Shown here: one piece after another, positions 7,864-15,032 of the stretch
Layout of the letters: each line of letters opens with the position of its first letter
Position numbering within the stretch: the first letter of the stretch is position 1
From: Salinisphaeraceae bacterium UBA4764
GTDB lineage: Bacteria > Pseudomonadota > Gammaproteobacteria > Nevskiales > Salinisphaeraceae
Assembly (NCBI GenBank): GCA_002403445.1
Contig: DHHU01000039.1
Location: forward strand, 7,259-22,824
DNA length: 15,566 nucleotides
Reading direction: 5' to 3'
The notes under the pieces: generated by a model
Databases searched by the model: none
What the model saw: the letters and a program-made list of their open reading frames with translations, nothing else
Told to the model about the DNA's origin: nothing
Program-made: the position numbers and the translations under genes

Positions 7864-9348
7864 ATGTCTGAACAAACCATCTTCGAACTTGGCCAAACCG
7901 ACCGCCGGGCGTTTGCCCAGGCTCCGGATACCGCACCCCCTATCGACGATCTGCCGGAAACTTTGAGACGCGACACGGCCCTAGGCCTGCCCGAAGTCTC
8001 CGAGCTCGATACGGTCCGTCACTTTACGCGTCTCTCGCAGATGAATTTCTCCATCGACACGCATTTCTACCCGCTGGGGTCATGCACCATGAAATATAAT
8101 CCGCGGGCCTGTAACGCGCTGGCTTCATTGCCCGGCTTTCTCGGGCGGCATCCGTTGGCGCCAGCCTCTCAGAGCCAGGGTGCCATGGCCTGTCTTTACG
8201 AACTGCAGGCAATGCTTACTACCGTGACAGGTATGGCTGCGGTCTCGCTTGCACCCATGGCCGGTGCTCAGGGCGAATTCTCGGGCGTGGCCATGATCAA
8301 GGCCTATCACGAATCGCGCGGTGATAGCGAGCGTACGCAGATCCTCGTACCGGAGGCCGCGCACGGTACCAATCCTGCCACGGCCGTGATGTGCGGCTGT
8401 GAAGTCGTGGAGTTGCCGACCGACGCCGACGGCGACGTTGACATCGAGGTATTGCGTGAAGCGGTGGGGCCCAAAACAGCTGGCATCATGCTCACTAACC
8501 CCTCGACGGTCGGCGTGTTCGAACAAGATATTCTCAAGATCGCCGGTATCGTCCATGACGCCGGTGGCCTGCTTTATTACGATGGCGCTAACCTCAATGC
8601 CATTCTTGGCAAGGCGCGGCCGGGTGACATGGGTTTCGACGTCATCCATATGAATCTCCACAAGACATTTTCTACGCCCCATGGCGGCGGCGGACCGGGC
8701 TCGGGCGCCATTGGCGTCGGCCCGAGGTTGCGCGACTTCATGCCGATTCCAGTCGTCGATAAGACTGATGACAATGGACATGACTGGTATCACTGGCTGA
8801 CGGAAAAAGACGTGCCGTACACTATTGGCCGTCTGTCGGCGTTCATGGGCAATACGGGTGTACTGCTGCGTGCTTTTGTCTATGCGCGCATGTTGGGGCG
8901 CGACGGCATGACGCGCGTCGCCGAGTTTGCCACCCTGAACTCGAATTACTTGATGAAGCGCTTGCAGGACAAGGGCTTTGAGGTTGCCTTTCCCAGTCGC
9001 CGGGCCAGCCACGAATTTATCGTGACCTTGAAAAATGAAAAACAGCAGTTCGGCGTGACGGCCGGTGACTTCGCCAAGCGTCTGCTGGATTATGGCTTCC
9101 ATGCGCCGACGGTTTATTTCCCGATGTTGGTGCCGGAATGTTTCCTGATCGAGCCGACCGAAACCGAGTCACGCGCCACCTTGGATGCATTTGTCGACGC
9201 GATGGCGACGATTCGCGACGAAGCCAAGACCGATGCCTCGATGTTGACGAATGCGCCATTCAATCTACCGGTTCAGCGGCTTGACGAAGTCCTGGCCGCT
9301 AAGCGGCTCGACTTGGCCGACCAATCGAAGCTCGCGCGTAGCGCCTGA
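7864..9348 (+). CDS. gcvPB: Glycine dehydrogenase (decarboxylating) subunit 2 (split P protein, C-terminal half, PLP-binding)
   Basis: This 494-residue protein is the catalytic, PLP-binding half of glycine decarboxylase. Together with GcvPA it removes CO2 from glycine and loads the aminomethyl group on GcvH. The PLP Schiff-base lysine is Lys267 in HMNLHKTFSTPHGGGGPG, with the glycine-rich loop directly after it. FYPLGSCTMKYNPR (from about residue 68) and HGTNPA (167-172) are further family hallmarks. The start is ATG 7864 with GGGA about eight bases upstream. It is separated from gcvPA by tpx and an 8-bp hairpin. The length is normal for the subunit-2 family. Confidence 0.97.
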   Translation: MSEQTIFELGQTDRRAFAQAPDTAPPIDDLPETLRRDTALGLPEVSELDTVRHFTRLSQMNFSIDTHFYPLGSCTMKYNPRACNALASLPGFLGRHPLAPASQSQGAMACLYELQAMLTTVTGMAAVSLAPMAGAQGEFSGVAMIKAYHESRGDSERTQILVPEAAHGTNPATAVMCGCEVVELPTDADGDVDIEVLREAVGPKTAGIMLTNPSTVGVFEQDILKIAGIVHDAGGLLYYDGANLNAILGKARPGDMGFDVIHMNLHKTFSTPHGGGGPGSGAIGVGPRLRDFMPIPVVDKTDDNGHDWYHWLTEKDVPYTIGRLSAFMGNTGVLLRAFVYARMLGRDGMTRVAEFATLNSNYLMKRLQDKGFEVAFPSRRASHEFIVTLKNEKQQFGVTAGDFAKRLLDYGFHAPTVYFPMLVPECFLIEPTETESRATLDAFVDAMATIRDEAKTDASMLTNAPFNLPVQRLDEVLAAKRLDLADQSKLARSA

Positions 9349-9365
9349 CACCTGCCTAATTTCCG

Positions 9366-9383
9366 GCGCACGATCTTGTGCGT
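9366..9383 (+). repeat. Weak intergenic hairpin between gcvPB and the PfkB kinase
   Basis: CGCAC (9367-9371) pairs with GTGCG (9378-9382) around GATCTT, with one additional G-T pair outside (9366/9383). The stem is short and no T-run follows directly. It is the third hairpin in the gaps of this gene run; alone it would be unremarkable. Confidence 0.35.
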
Positions 9384-9413
9384 CCCCGAGTTTCATTTGA
9401 CCCAAGGAAAATT

Positions 9414-10349
9414 ATGTCTGCTTTGATCTGTGGTTCTTTTGCCTTCGATACGCTGATGAGCTTCGAAGGTCGTTTTGCTGATGAAATCCTGCCCAATCAG
9501 GTTCACCGTTTGAACGTGGCGTTTCTGGTACCGAGCCTGAACCGCCAATTTGGCGGTTGTGCTGGCAATATCGCCTACTCGCTCAACTTGCTTGGGGGGG
9601 ACGGCTTTGCGATGGGCACGGTCGGGAAGGATTTTCGCCCCTACCGCGAATGGATGGATGAAAACGGCATCAGCCGCAAGTATCTCAAAGAAATTGACGA
9701 CGCATATTGCGCGCAAGCTTATATCACCACCGATGCTGACGGTAACCAGATTACTGCGTTCCATCCCGGGGCTATGGGTCATGCCCACGAGCAGACAGTC
9801 CCCACGGATGGTTCCATCGATCTTGGCGTAATCGCGCCGGACGGAAAGGACGGCATGGTTCAGCACGCCAAGCAGTTCGCCGATGCCGGTATCGATTTCA
9901 TCTTCGATCCGGGACAAGGCCTGCCGATGTTCGATGGTGACGAGCTGAAAACGGCCATTGATCAGGCGGCTTATATCTCGGTCAATGAATACGAGGCCCA
10001 GATGATCAGTGAAAAGACCGGTCTCTCGGAAGAGGAAATCGCCGGCAAGGTCAAGGCTTTCCTTGTGACCAAGGGCGGCGATGGGGCGACAATCCACGCC
10101 GACGGCAAACGCATGGAAGTGCCGGCCGGCAAGCCGGCGTCGGTCAATGATCCGACCGGCTGCGGCGACGCGTTCCGAGCGGGGCTGATTGTAGGTCTGC
10201 AAAACGGCTATGACTGGGAAACCACAGGCCGCATGGCCACGCTCATGGGCACGATCAAGGTCGAGCACAATGGCACCCAGAATCATGTGCTCACTTACGA
10301 TGAATTCATGGCCCGTTTCGAGCGCGAGTTCGAGCGCAAAGTCGCTTGA
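9414..10349 (+). CDS. PfkB-family carbohydrate/nucleoside kinase, adenosine-kinase-like
   Basis: This 311-residue ribokinase-superfamily protein should transfer phosphate from ATP to a sugar or nucleoside hydroxyl. The N-terminus ALICGSFAFDTLMSFEGRF and the internal FGGCAGNIAYSLNLLGG (substrate-lid GG) resemble the bacterial adenosine-kinase-like branch. The PfkB signature near the C-terminus is DPTGCGDAFRAG, with the catalytic base Asp252 and anion-hole residues 249-251. The start is ATG 9414 with AAGGA at 9404-9408; an in-frame GTG at 9378 has no comparable ribosome binding site and extends past the conserved N-terminus. It lies 65 bp after gcvPB and ends at a strong terminator, so it probably ends the gcv transcription unit. 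The substrate is not proven: adenosine is most likely by resemblance, and ribose or another sugar remains possible. Confidence 0.87.
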   Translation: MSALICGSFAFDTLMSFEGRFADEILPNQVHRLNVAFLVPSLNRQFGGCAGNIAYSLNLLGGDGFAMGTVGKDFRPYREWMDENGISRKYLKEIDDAYCAQAYITTDADGNQITAFHPGAMGHAHEQTVPTDGSIDLGVIAPDGKDGMVQHAKQFADAGIDFIFDPGQGLPMFDGDELKTAIDQAAYISVNEYEAQMISEKTGLSEEEIAGKVKAFLVTKGGDGATIHADGKRMEVPAGKPASVNDPTGCGDAFRAGLIVGLQNGYDWETTGRMATLMGTIKVEHNGTQNHVLTYDEFMARFEREFERKVA

Positions 10350-10378
10350 TCTCGGTCCAAAGCCAGTTTGGAATTCGG

Positions 10379-10415
10379 CACCCCCGGCTGTTTGTCCAGT
10401 CGGGGGTGTTATTGT
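10379..10415 (+). terminator. Rho-independent terminator after the PfkB kinase gene
   Basis: CACCCCCGGCTG (10379-10390) pairs with CAGTCGGGGGTG (10397-10408) over 12 positions with one G-T wobble, around the loop TTTGTC, and the T-rich stretch TTATTGT follows. It closes the unit that ends with the kinase, 30 bp after its stop codon, and separates it from lgt. Confidence 0.82.
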
Positions 10416-10444
10416 GGTCGTTGGACGAAGCCCATGACCCAGGC

Positions 10445-10453
10445 TGCTAAACT
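10445..10453 (+). promoter_or_regulatory. Possible extended -10 promoter for lgt-thyA-folA
   Basis: TGCTAAACT fits an extended -10 element (TGn plus TAAACT, four of six). Transcription would start about 7 bases downstream, at or next to the lgt ATG (10462). A TTGGAC at 10421-10426 lies 21 bp from the -10, too far for a normal -35. A promoter is expected here because a terminator precedes this unit, but the match is modest. Confidence 0.3.
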
Positions 10454-10461
10454 AGCACGCG

Positions 10462-11253
10462 ATGTTTGTCCGCCCTGATTTCAGCCCGATCGCCCTGTCG
10501 ATCGGACCGCTTTCCGTGCACTGGTACGGAATCATGTACCTGGTTAGTTTTCTGGTGGGATGGGGACTGGCCAATGTGCGTACGCGACTGCCGCACATTG
10601 ACTGGTCACGCGAGGACGTTGGCGACTTTCTTTTCTATGTGGTTCTCGGTGTTGTGCTGGGCGGTCGCATCGGCTATGTGCTTCTTTATCAACCCGGTTT
10701 TTATTTCTCACATCCGCTACATATTCTGTTTGTCTGGGACGGCGGCATGTCGTTTCATGGCGGCATGATTGGCGTTGCTGTGGCCAGTCTGTTGTTTGCC
10801 AGACGCAAACGGCGCAACTGGTTCGATGTTGTGGATTTCGTGGCGCCGATCGTGCCCGTCGGGCTGTTTCTGGGGCGCATCGGCAACTTCATCAACGGCG
10901 AACTCTACGGCCGCATCACGCATGTACCGTGGGCTATGATCTATCCCAAAGTAGGGCCGAATCCACGCCATCCTTCAGAGCTTTACGAAGCCTGTCTCGA
11001 GGGTATTTTCCTGTTCACACTACTGTGGTTTTTCTCTTTGAAACCGCGTCCGCGGGGTGCGGTCGCTGGTCTGTTTCTGGTTGCCTATGGGTGCGTGCGG
11101 TTCTTCTGTGAATTCTTCCGCGAGCCGGATCCGTTCGCTGGCTTTATTGCGTTTGGCTGGATGACACTCGGACAGGTTTATTCACTGCCCATGATTGCCG
11201 TCGGTCTGTCACTACTCGCCTGGGGCTATACACGGCGCCCGGGGGTTGCATGA
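10462..11253 (+). CDS. lgt: Prolipoprotein diacylglyceryl transferase
   Basis: This 263-residue polytopic inner-membrane enzyme moves diacylglycerol from phosphatidylglycerol to the lipobox cysteine of prolipoproteins, the first step of lipoprotein maturation. Hydrophobic segments recur along the protein, in line with the seven-helix fold. The key residues are present: His99 in DGGMSFHGGMIG, Arg139 in the LGRIGNFINGELYG signature, and Arg213 and Glu217 in RFFCEFFREPD, matching the spacing of His103, Arg143, Arg239 and Glu243 in E. coli Lgt. The start at ATG 10462 puts the first residues (MFVRPDFSPIALSIGPLSVHWYG) in register with the family. No Shine-Dalgarno is seen before it. The stop overlaps the thyA start by 4 bp (ATGA). 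Confidence 0.97.
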   Translation: MFVRPDFSPIALSIGPLSVHWYGIMYLVSFLVGWGLANVRTRLPHIDWSREDVGDFLFYVVLGVVLGGRIGYVLLYQPGFYFSHPLHILFVWDGGMSFHGGMIGVAVASLLFARRKRRNWFDVVDFVAPIVPVGLFLGRIGNFINGELYGRITHVPWAMIYPKVGPNPRHPSELYEACLEGIFLFTLLWFFSLKPRPRGAVAGLFLVAYGCVRFFCEFFREPDPFAGFIAFGWMTLGQVYSLPMIAVGLSLLAWGYTRRPGVA

Positions 11254-12056
11254 CCGCTCTGGAGCAGCCGTATCTCGACGTTATGCGCGATGCTCGGGAT
11301 CACGGCACGCCCAAGGCCGACCGCACCGGAACTGGTACGCACGCGGTATTTGGCCGGCAGATGCGGTTTGACCTGAGAACGGGGTTCCCTGCGATCACCA
11401 CCAAGAAACTCCATCTGCGTTCGATCGTGCACGAGCTTTTGTGGTTTATCGCCGGTGACACCAACATCCGTTATTTGCAAGACAACGGCGTGACAATCTG
11501 GAATGAATGGGCTGACGAGGATGGTGATCTCGGGCCGGTCTACGGCTATCAGTGGCGCAGTTGGCCAGCGCCGAATGGCCAGGCGATCGATCAACTGACT
11601 CGGGTTCGCGACAGCATCCGGAACAATCCCGATTCGCGCCGCCACATCGTCACGGCCTGGAACCCAGCGCAGGTCGACGATATGGCCCTACCGCCGTGTC
11701 ATGTCCTGTTTCAGTTCTTCGTGGCTGACGGCCGACTGTCGTGCCAGCTCTATCAACGCAGTGCCGACATCTTTCTTGGCCTGCCGTTCAACATCGCCTC
11801 GTATGCGCTACTCACGCACCTGATGGCGCGTGAAACCGGCCTAGAGGTGGGCGAATTCATCCACACTCTGGGCGATGCGCATATTTATGCCAATCATCTT
11901 GAACAAGTGGATCGACAATTGGCGCGCAAGCCCATGCCGGCGCCACAGCTGTGGTTGAATCCGGTCGTTAACGATTTGTTTGCGTTCCGCTTTGACGATA
12001 TCCAGCTTTTGAACTATGCGCCGCACGGCGTCATACGGGCGCCGGTTGCTGTTTGA
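11250..12056 (+). CDS. thyA: Thymidylate synthase
   Basis: This 268-residue cytoplasmic enzyme methylates dUMP to dTMP using 5,10-methylene-THF, leaving dihydrofolate. The nucleophile is Cys150 in ALPPCHVLFQF. The phosphate-binding arginine pair is in SRRHIVTAWNPAQ, and the YQRSADIFLGLPFNIASYALL block that binds dUMP follows. The length is near that of E. coli ThyA (264). The ATG overlaps the end of lgt by 4 bp, and the stop overlaps the folA start in the sequence TGATG, so all three genes look translationally coupled. The source of its cofactor, the glycine cleavage system, is encoded upstream in the same window. Confidence 0.98.
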   Translation: MTALEQPYLDVMRDARDHGTPKADRTGTGTHAVFGRQMRFDLRTGFPAITTKKLHLRSIVHELLWFIAGDTNIRYLQDNGVTIWNEWADEDGDLGPVYGYQWRSWPAPNGQAIDQLTRVRDSIRNNPDSRRHIVTAWNPAQVDDMALPPCHVLFQFFVADGRLSCQLYQRSADIFLGLPFNIASYALLTHLMARETGLEVGEFIHTLGDAHIYANHLEQVDRQLARKPMPAPQLWLNPVVNDLFAFRFDDIQLLNYAPHGVIRAPVAV

Positions 12057-12586
12057 TGGCCGGGCCCGACGATCCATCGCATTCGATGATTCGCCTGACC
12101 GCTATCGCGGCGATGGATCAAAACAACGTTATTGGCGCTAACGGTGGTATACCGTGGCACTTGCCGGCGGATTTGCGATGGTTTAAGAGACAGACGTTGG
12201 GTAAACCGATCTTGATGGGCCGCAAGACGCGCGAGGCCATCGGGGAGGCGCTGCCAGGCCGACGCAACTTGGTGATGACCCGCCGAGACGATCTACGATT
12301 TGACGATGTCGAAATAGTACACACGGTCGATCAAGCCTTGACGCGCATCGACCCAGGGGTTGAAGGTTCTGAACTTATGATTCTGGGCGGCGCGGAGATT
12401 TACTCCTTGACAATGGCGCAGACCAACCGGCTTCTGATCACCCGCATAGAAGCTGAATACGAGGGCGATACGTGGTTTCCGACCGTGGACTGGTCGAAAT
12501 GGCAGCTGGTAGATGAACAAATCACACCGGCCGGTTACCGAACGCCACGGTGTCGGTTTCAGACATTTGACCGCATACATGGCTGA
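12056..12586 (+). CDS. folA: Dihydrofolate reductase
   Basis: This enzyme reduces dihydrofolate, the by-product of ThyA, to tetrahydrofolate with NADPH. The family core begins MIRLTAIAAMDQNNVIG and continues with GGIPWHLPADLRWFK, which holds the substrate-binding Asp and the conserved Trp of the Met20 loop. PILMGRKTREAIG and LMILGGAEIYS are the NADPH-binding segments. Two starts are possible. ATG 12056 overlaps the thyA stop (TGATG) and gives 176 residues. ATG 12086 gives 166 residues and matches the usual DHFR N-terminus. Neither has a clear Shine-Dalgarno; the first is chosen because the overlap would allow reinitiation after thyA. With this start, Trp34 and Asp39 correspond to E. coli Trp22 and Asp27. 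Confidence 0.95.
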   Translation: MAGPDDPSHSMIRLTAIAAMDQNNVIGANGGIPWHLPADLRWFKRQTLGKPILMGRKTREAIGEALPGRRNLVMTRRDDLRFDDVEIVHTVDQALTRIDPGVEGSELMILGGAEIYSLTMAQTNRLLITRIEAEYEGDTWFPTVDWSKWQLVDEQITPAGYRTPRCRFQTFDRIHG

Positions 12587-12616
12587 TAATACTGGCGAGT
12601 GAATCACGACTGTCTC

Positions 12617-12638
12617 AATTACCGTATTCACCGTAATT
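12617..12638 (+). promoter_or_regulatory. Operator-like palindrome upstream of the sirtuin gene
   Basis: Left arm AATTACCGT (12617-12625) and right arm ACCGTAATT (12630-12638) are mirror images except at one base in each arm, around the 4-base centre ATTC. The site is about 20 bp before the sirtuin ATG, in a 71-bp gap after folA. Its size and symmetry suit a dimeric repressor. The identity of any regulator is unknown. Confidence 0.4.
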
Positions 12639-12657
12639 CCCATTAATCGGAGTTCGA

Positions 12658-13560
12658 ATGATGGCCGCTGCTTCGGTTTCTGACCGCACCCGACTTGGCG
12701 ATGAATCAGGTGCCGTCGCCGTCCCGGCCGGCCCTAGCGATGCTGACAAGACTATGGAGCGCCTGAGGCGTTTCATCGACGTGCATCGACGTTTGTTCGT
12801 GCTTACCGGGGCGGGATTGAGTACCCTGTCGGGTATACCGGATTATCGTGACCGCGATGGCGGCTGGAAAGGCGCGAGCCCTATTCAACATCAGGCTTTC
12901 GTGACCCAACTTGCCAAACGCAAGCGCTATTGGGCGCGCAGCATGGCTGGTTGGCCGCCGGTCGCCCGCGCCGAACCGAATGCTGGCCACCAGGCCCTGA
13001 CGGCGCTTGAGCACGCTGGCCGTGTGACTAAAATCGTGACGCAGAACGTCGACGGACTGCATCAGGCCGCCGGATCCCGTACTGTAGTAGATCTGCACGG
13101 TCGACTTGATCGGGTTGTCTGTCTGGCCTGTGACAATCGCTTGTCCCGCAATTATGTGCAGTCGCAGTTGATTGCCGCCAACCGAGACTGGCTCAGTGAC
13201 GCGGACACACTCAAACCCGATGGCGACATCGAATTGGGCGAGGTCGACTACGACCAGTTTGTGGTGCCGGGTTGCCCGATATGCGCCGGCATTCTGAAAC
13301 CGGAAGTGGTTTTCTTCGGCGGATCAGTACCTCCACGGGTAGTTAAACGCGCCTGGGCGGCGCTGGAACGCGCCGACGCAGTGCTGGTTGTTGGCTCATC
13401 ACTGATGGTGTGGTCGGGATTTCGTTTTGTTCGTGACGCCGTTAGACGCGGCCTGCCGGTCGCGGCCGTGAATCGCGGCAAGACCCGGGCTGATGAGCTG
13501 GCAATCGAAAAGTTTGAACTCAATTGCGAGCGCTTAGCAGAGGTGATACCACTGGCGTGA
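12658..13560 (+). CDS. NAD-dependent protein deacylase, class II sirtuin (SIRT4-like)
   Basis: This 300-residue Sir2-fold protein should use NAD+ to remove acyl groups from lysine or to transfer ADP-ribose. Motifs in order: GAGLST (51-56) and GIPDYR (59-64) for NAD binding, TQNVDGLH (128-135), catalytic His147 in DLHGRLD, and a zinc ribbon Cys155, Cys158, Cys206 and Cys209. PEVVFFGGSVPP, GSSLMV and NRGKTRAD follow. RYWARSMAGWP, PDGDIELGE and the GSSLMVWSGFRF stretch resemble SIRT4-type class II sirtuins more than CobB. About 40 residues precede the fold and look disordered. GGAG (12649-12652) serves ATG 12658 or ATG 12661. An orphan ATP-grasp gene starts 60 bp downstream. The acyl substrate is unknown. 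Confidence 0.92.
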   Translation: MMAAASVSDRTRLGDESGAVAVPAGPSDADKTMERLRRFIDVHRRLFVLTGAGLSTLSGIPDYRDRDGGWKGASPIQHQAFVTQLAKRKRYWARSMAGWPPVARAEPNAGHQALTALEHAGRVTKIVTQNVDGLHQAAGSRTVVDLHGRLDRVVCLACDNRLSRNYVQSQLIAANRDWLSDADTLKPDGDIELGEVDYDQFVVPGCPICAGILKPEVVFFGGSVPPRVVKRAWAALERADAVLVVGSSLMVWSGFRFVRDAVRRGLPVAAVNRGKTRADELAIEKFELNCERLAEVIPLA

Positions 13561-13607
13561 CCGTTGCTTAACGCACAACTACGTTACAGTAGATGTGTTA
13601 TTTCGCC

Positions 13608-13614
13608 AAAGGAG
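13608..13614 (+). promoter_or_regulatory. Ribosome binding site that decides the ATP-grasp start
   Basis: AAAGGAG ends at 13614. ATG 13615 touches it with no spacer and is too close to use, while GTG 13621 lies at the ideal 6-base distance. The protein should therefore start at the GTG with MADKDPNKG. Starting at the in-frame TTG 13564 would place this site inside the coding region. Confidence 0.7.
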
Positions 13615-13620
13615 ATGTCA

Positions 13621-14847
13621 GTGGCGGACAAGGATCCGAACAAGGGGTATATCGCATTATTGGGCTGGAGCCTCGGGGCCGTCGAGGCGGCCGACCGCTT
13701 TGATCGGCGCTACGTGGTTGTCGCCCCGGCTTGGGCCGAGGACTATTGCAAGCAGAACGATATTCCGTTTATCTCATGGGATTTCGAACGTTTGAACGAC
13801 CGTTCGATGGAAATTGCCGAGCGCCTGCGGGATGAAGGTGTTGATGCAGCTGTGCCGCTGTTCGAGGAAACCGTGGAATGGGCCGGCGCGATCAACTCGG
13901 TATTGATGGGCAATCCGCGCCTTCACGGTCAAGCCGTTTTGTTCCGCGACAAGGCATTGATGAAACGTCGTGCCCAGCTTGGTGGTATTCGCGTTGGTAT
14001 TTTCGAGGAAGCCCACGAGCGTGATGACGTGTATCGCTTTTTCAAACGCGTCAATCAAACGCTTTTGAAGCTCGATGGCGACACCGATGACCCGATACAT
14101 CTCAAGGCCTTCGACAAGGCCGGTTGTCTTGGTCACCGGATGATACGTACCGCGGATGAAATCGAACAGATTCCGGATTCCGAATATCCGCTGCTGATGG
14201 AAAGTCACCTCGACGGATGGGAATTCGCGGTCGAGGCTTGGGTCTGGAACGGCAAGATTCAGTTTTTAAACATCTCGGAATACGTCACCCTGGGCTATTC
14301 GGTATTCGTGCCGGCCACGCCGGAGTTGGAATCTTGGCGCAATCTGATTACCCAGCAGATTGAGCTGCTGATCAAGACGTTCGACATTCAGTTTGGTCAG
14401 ATTCATCCCGAGTATTTCGTAACCAGTGACGGCACTATGTACTTTGGTGAAGTTGCTTATCGGCCACCGGGTTTCAAGGCTTTCGAGCTGATTGAGCGGG
14501 CCTACGGATTCAACGCCTACCAAGCAAATATGCTGGTCTTCGATCCCAAGACCACGGCCGAGGAAGTTGAAGCATTCTTTCCCAAAGAAGTCACCGACGC
14601 CAAAGGCTACGCCGGCTGTTTCGGCGTCTACCCGCGCCAGCGCGTGGTCAGCCGTCTGGAAATTCCGGCCGAAACCGAGAATCATCCGTATTTCGACTAT
14701 CATGAACTGACAGCGCCGGTAGAAGACACCGTTACCAAACGTACGGCGTTCGGCACCCACTGGGGGCTTGTATTCTTCTTCGGCGACGACCCGCACAAGC
14801 TGCGTGACTTGTTGAAGCATCAAGAAGAACTCGACTTTTACGTCTAA
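13621..14847 (+). CDS. ATP-grasp domain protein, carboxylate-amine ligase-like, substrate unknown
   Basis: This 408-residue protein has the layout of an ATP-grasp ligase, an enzyme class that activates a carboxylate as acyl phosphate and joins it to an amine or thiol. Residues 1-110 look like a pre-ATP-grasp Rossmann-like domain (GYIALLGWSLGAVEAADRF). DKALMKRRAQLGGI opens the ATP-grasp fold. Lys162 (IHLKAFDKAG) and Glu194 (LLMESHLDGWEF) sit where ATP-binding residues are expected. The metal/phosphate signature is His262-Pro-Glu264 and GEVAYRPPG with Glu277, Arg281 and Gly284. Residues after about 300 form a C-terminal extension I do not recognise. The protein matches no named enzyme that I know. 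It follows the sirtuin gene in the same direction after 60 bp, so the two may be cotranscribed. Confidence 0.75.
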   Translation: MADKDPNKGYIALLGWSLGAVEAADRFDRRYVVVAPAWAEDYCKQNDIPFISWDFERLNDRSMEIAERLRDEGVDAAVPLFEETVEWAGAINSVLMGNPRLHGQAVLFRDKALMKRRAQLGGIRVGIFEEAHERDDVYRFFKRVNQTLLKLDGDTDDPIHLKAFDKAGCLGHRMIRTADEIEQIPDSEYPLLMESHLDGWEFAVEAWVWNGKIQFLNISEYVTLGYSVFVPATPELESWRNLITQQIELLIKTFDIQFGQIHPEYFVTSDGTMYFGEVAYRPPGFKAFELIERAYGFNAYQANMLVFDPKTTAEEVEAFFPKEVTDAKGYAGCFGVYPRQRVVSRLEIPAETENHPYFDYHELTAPVEDTVTKRTAFGTHWGLVFFFGDDPHKLRDLLKHQEELDFYV

Positions 14848-15032
14848 TGTCCACACTGACGAACTCGGGGGCGGCCATAGGTCGCACCTAGGCGATTTAG
14901 GTTGTCAAACAGCGTTGTGCTTGCCTTCAACCTTTTGGTTTTTATTGAGTCAATTGTGTCAAGCGCTACTTATACAAATAGTTCTAAAAACTGATCGAAG
15001 CAAGCCCAGTCACGCTATATGAAGGATGCCAT

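Noticed and set aside
8125..9102. Long minus-strand open frame (325 codons) opposite gcvPB
   Set aside because: It lies fully antisense to a gene with clear motifs, shows no family resemblance, and is explained by the G/C-biased third positions of the sense gene.
9393..10286. Long minus-strand open frame (297 codons) opposite the PfkB kinase
   Set aside because: It is antisense to a confident gene, has no motif or credible ribosome binding site, and is typical of shadow frames in GC-rich DNA.
12567..12592. TTGACC and TAATAC at the end of folA as a promoter for the sirtuin gene
   Set aside because: The spacing is only 14 bp, and the 17-bp alternative (TACTGG) is a poor -10.
13564..13590. TTGCTT and TACAGT as a separate promoter for the ATP-grasp gene
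   Set aside because: The -35 match is only three of six and the spacing is 15 bp; cotranscription with the sirtuin is equally simple.
14929..14943. AACCTTTTGGTT plus T-run as the terminator of the ATP-grasp gene
   Set aside because: The stem has just four pairs, two of them A-T, so it is too weak to call as a terminator.
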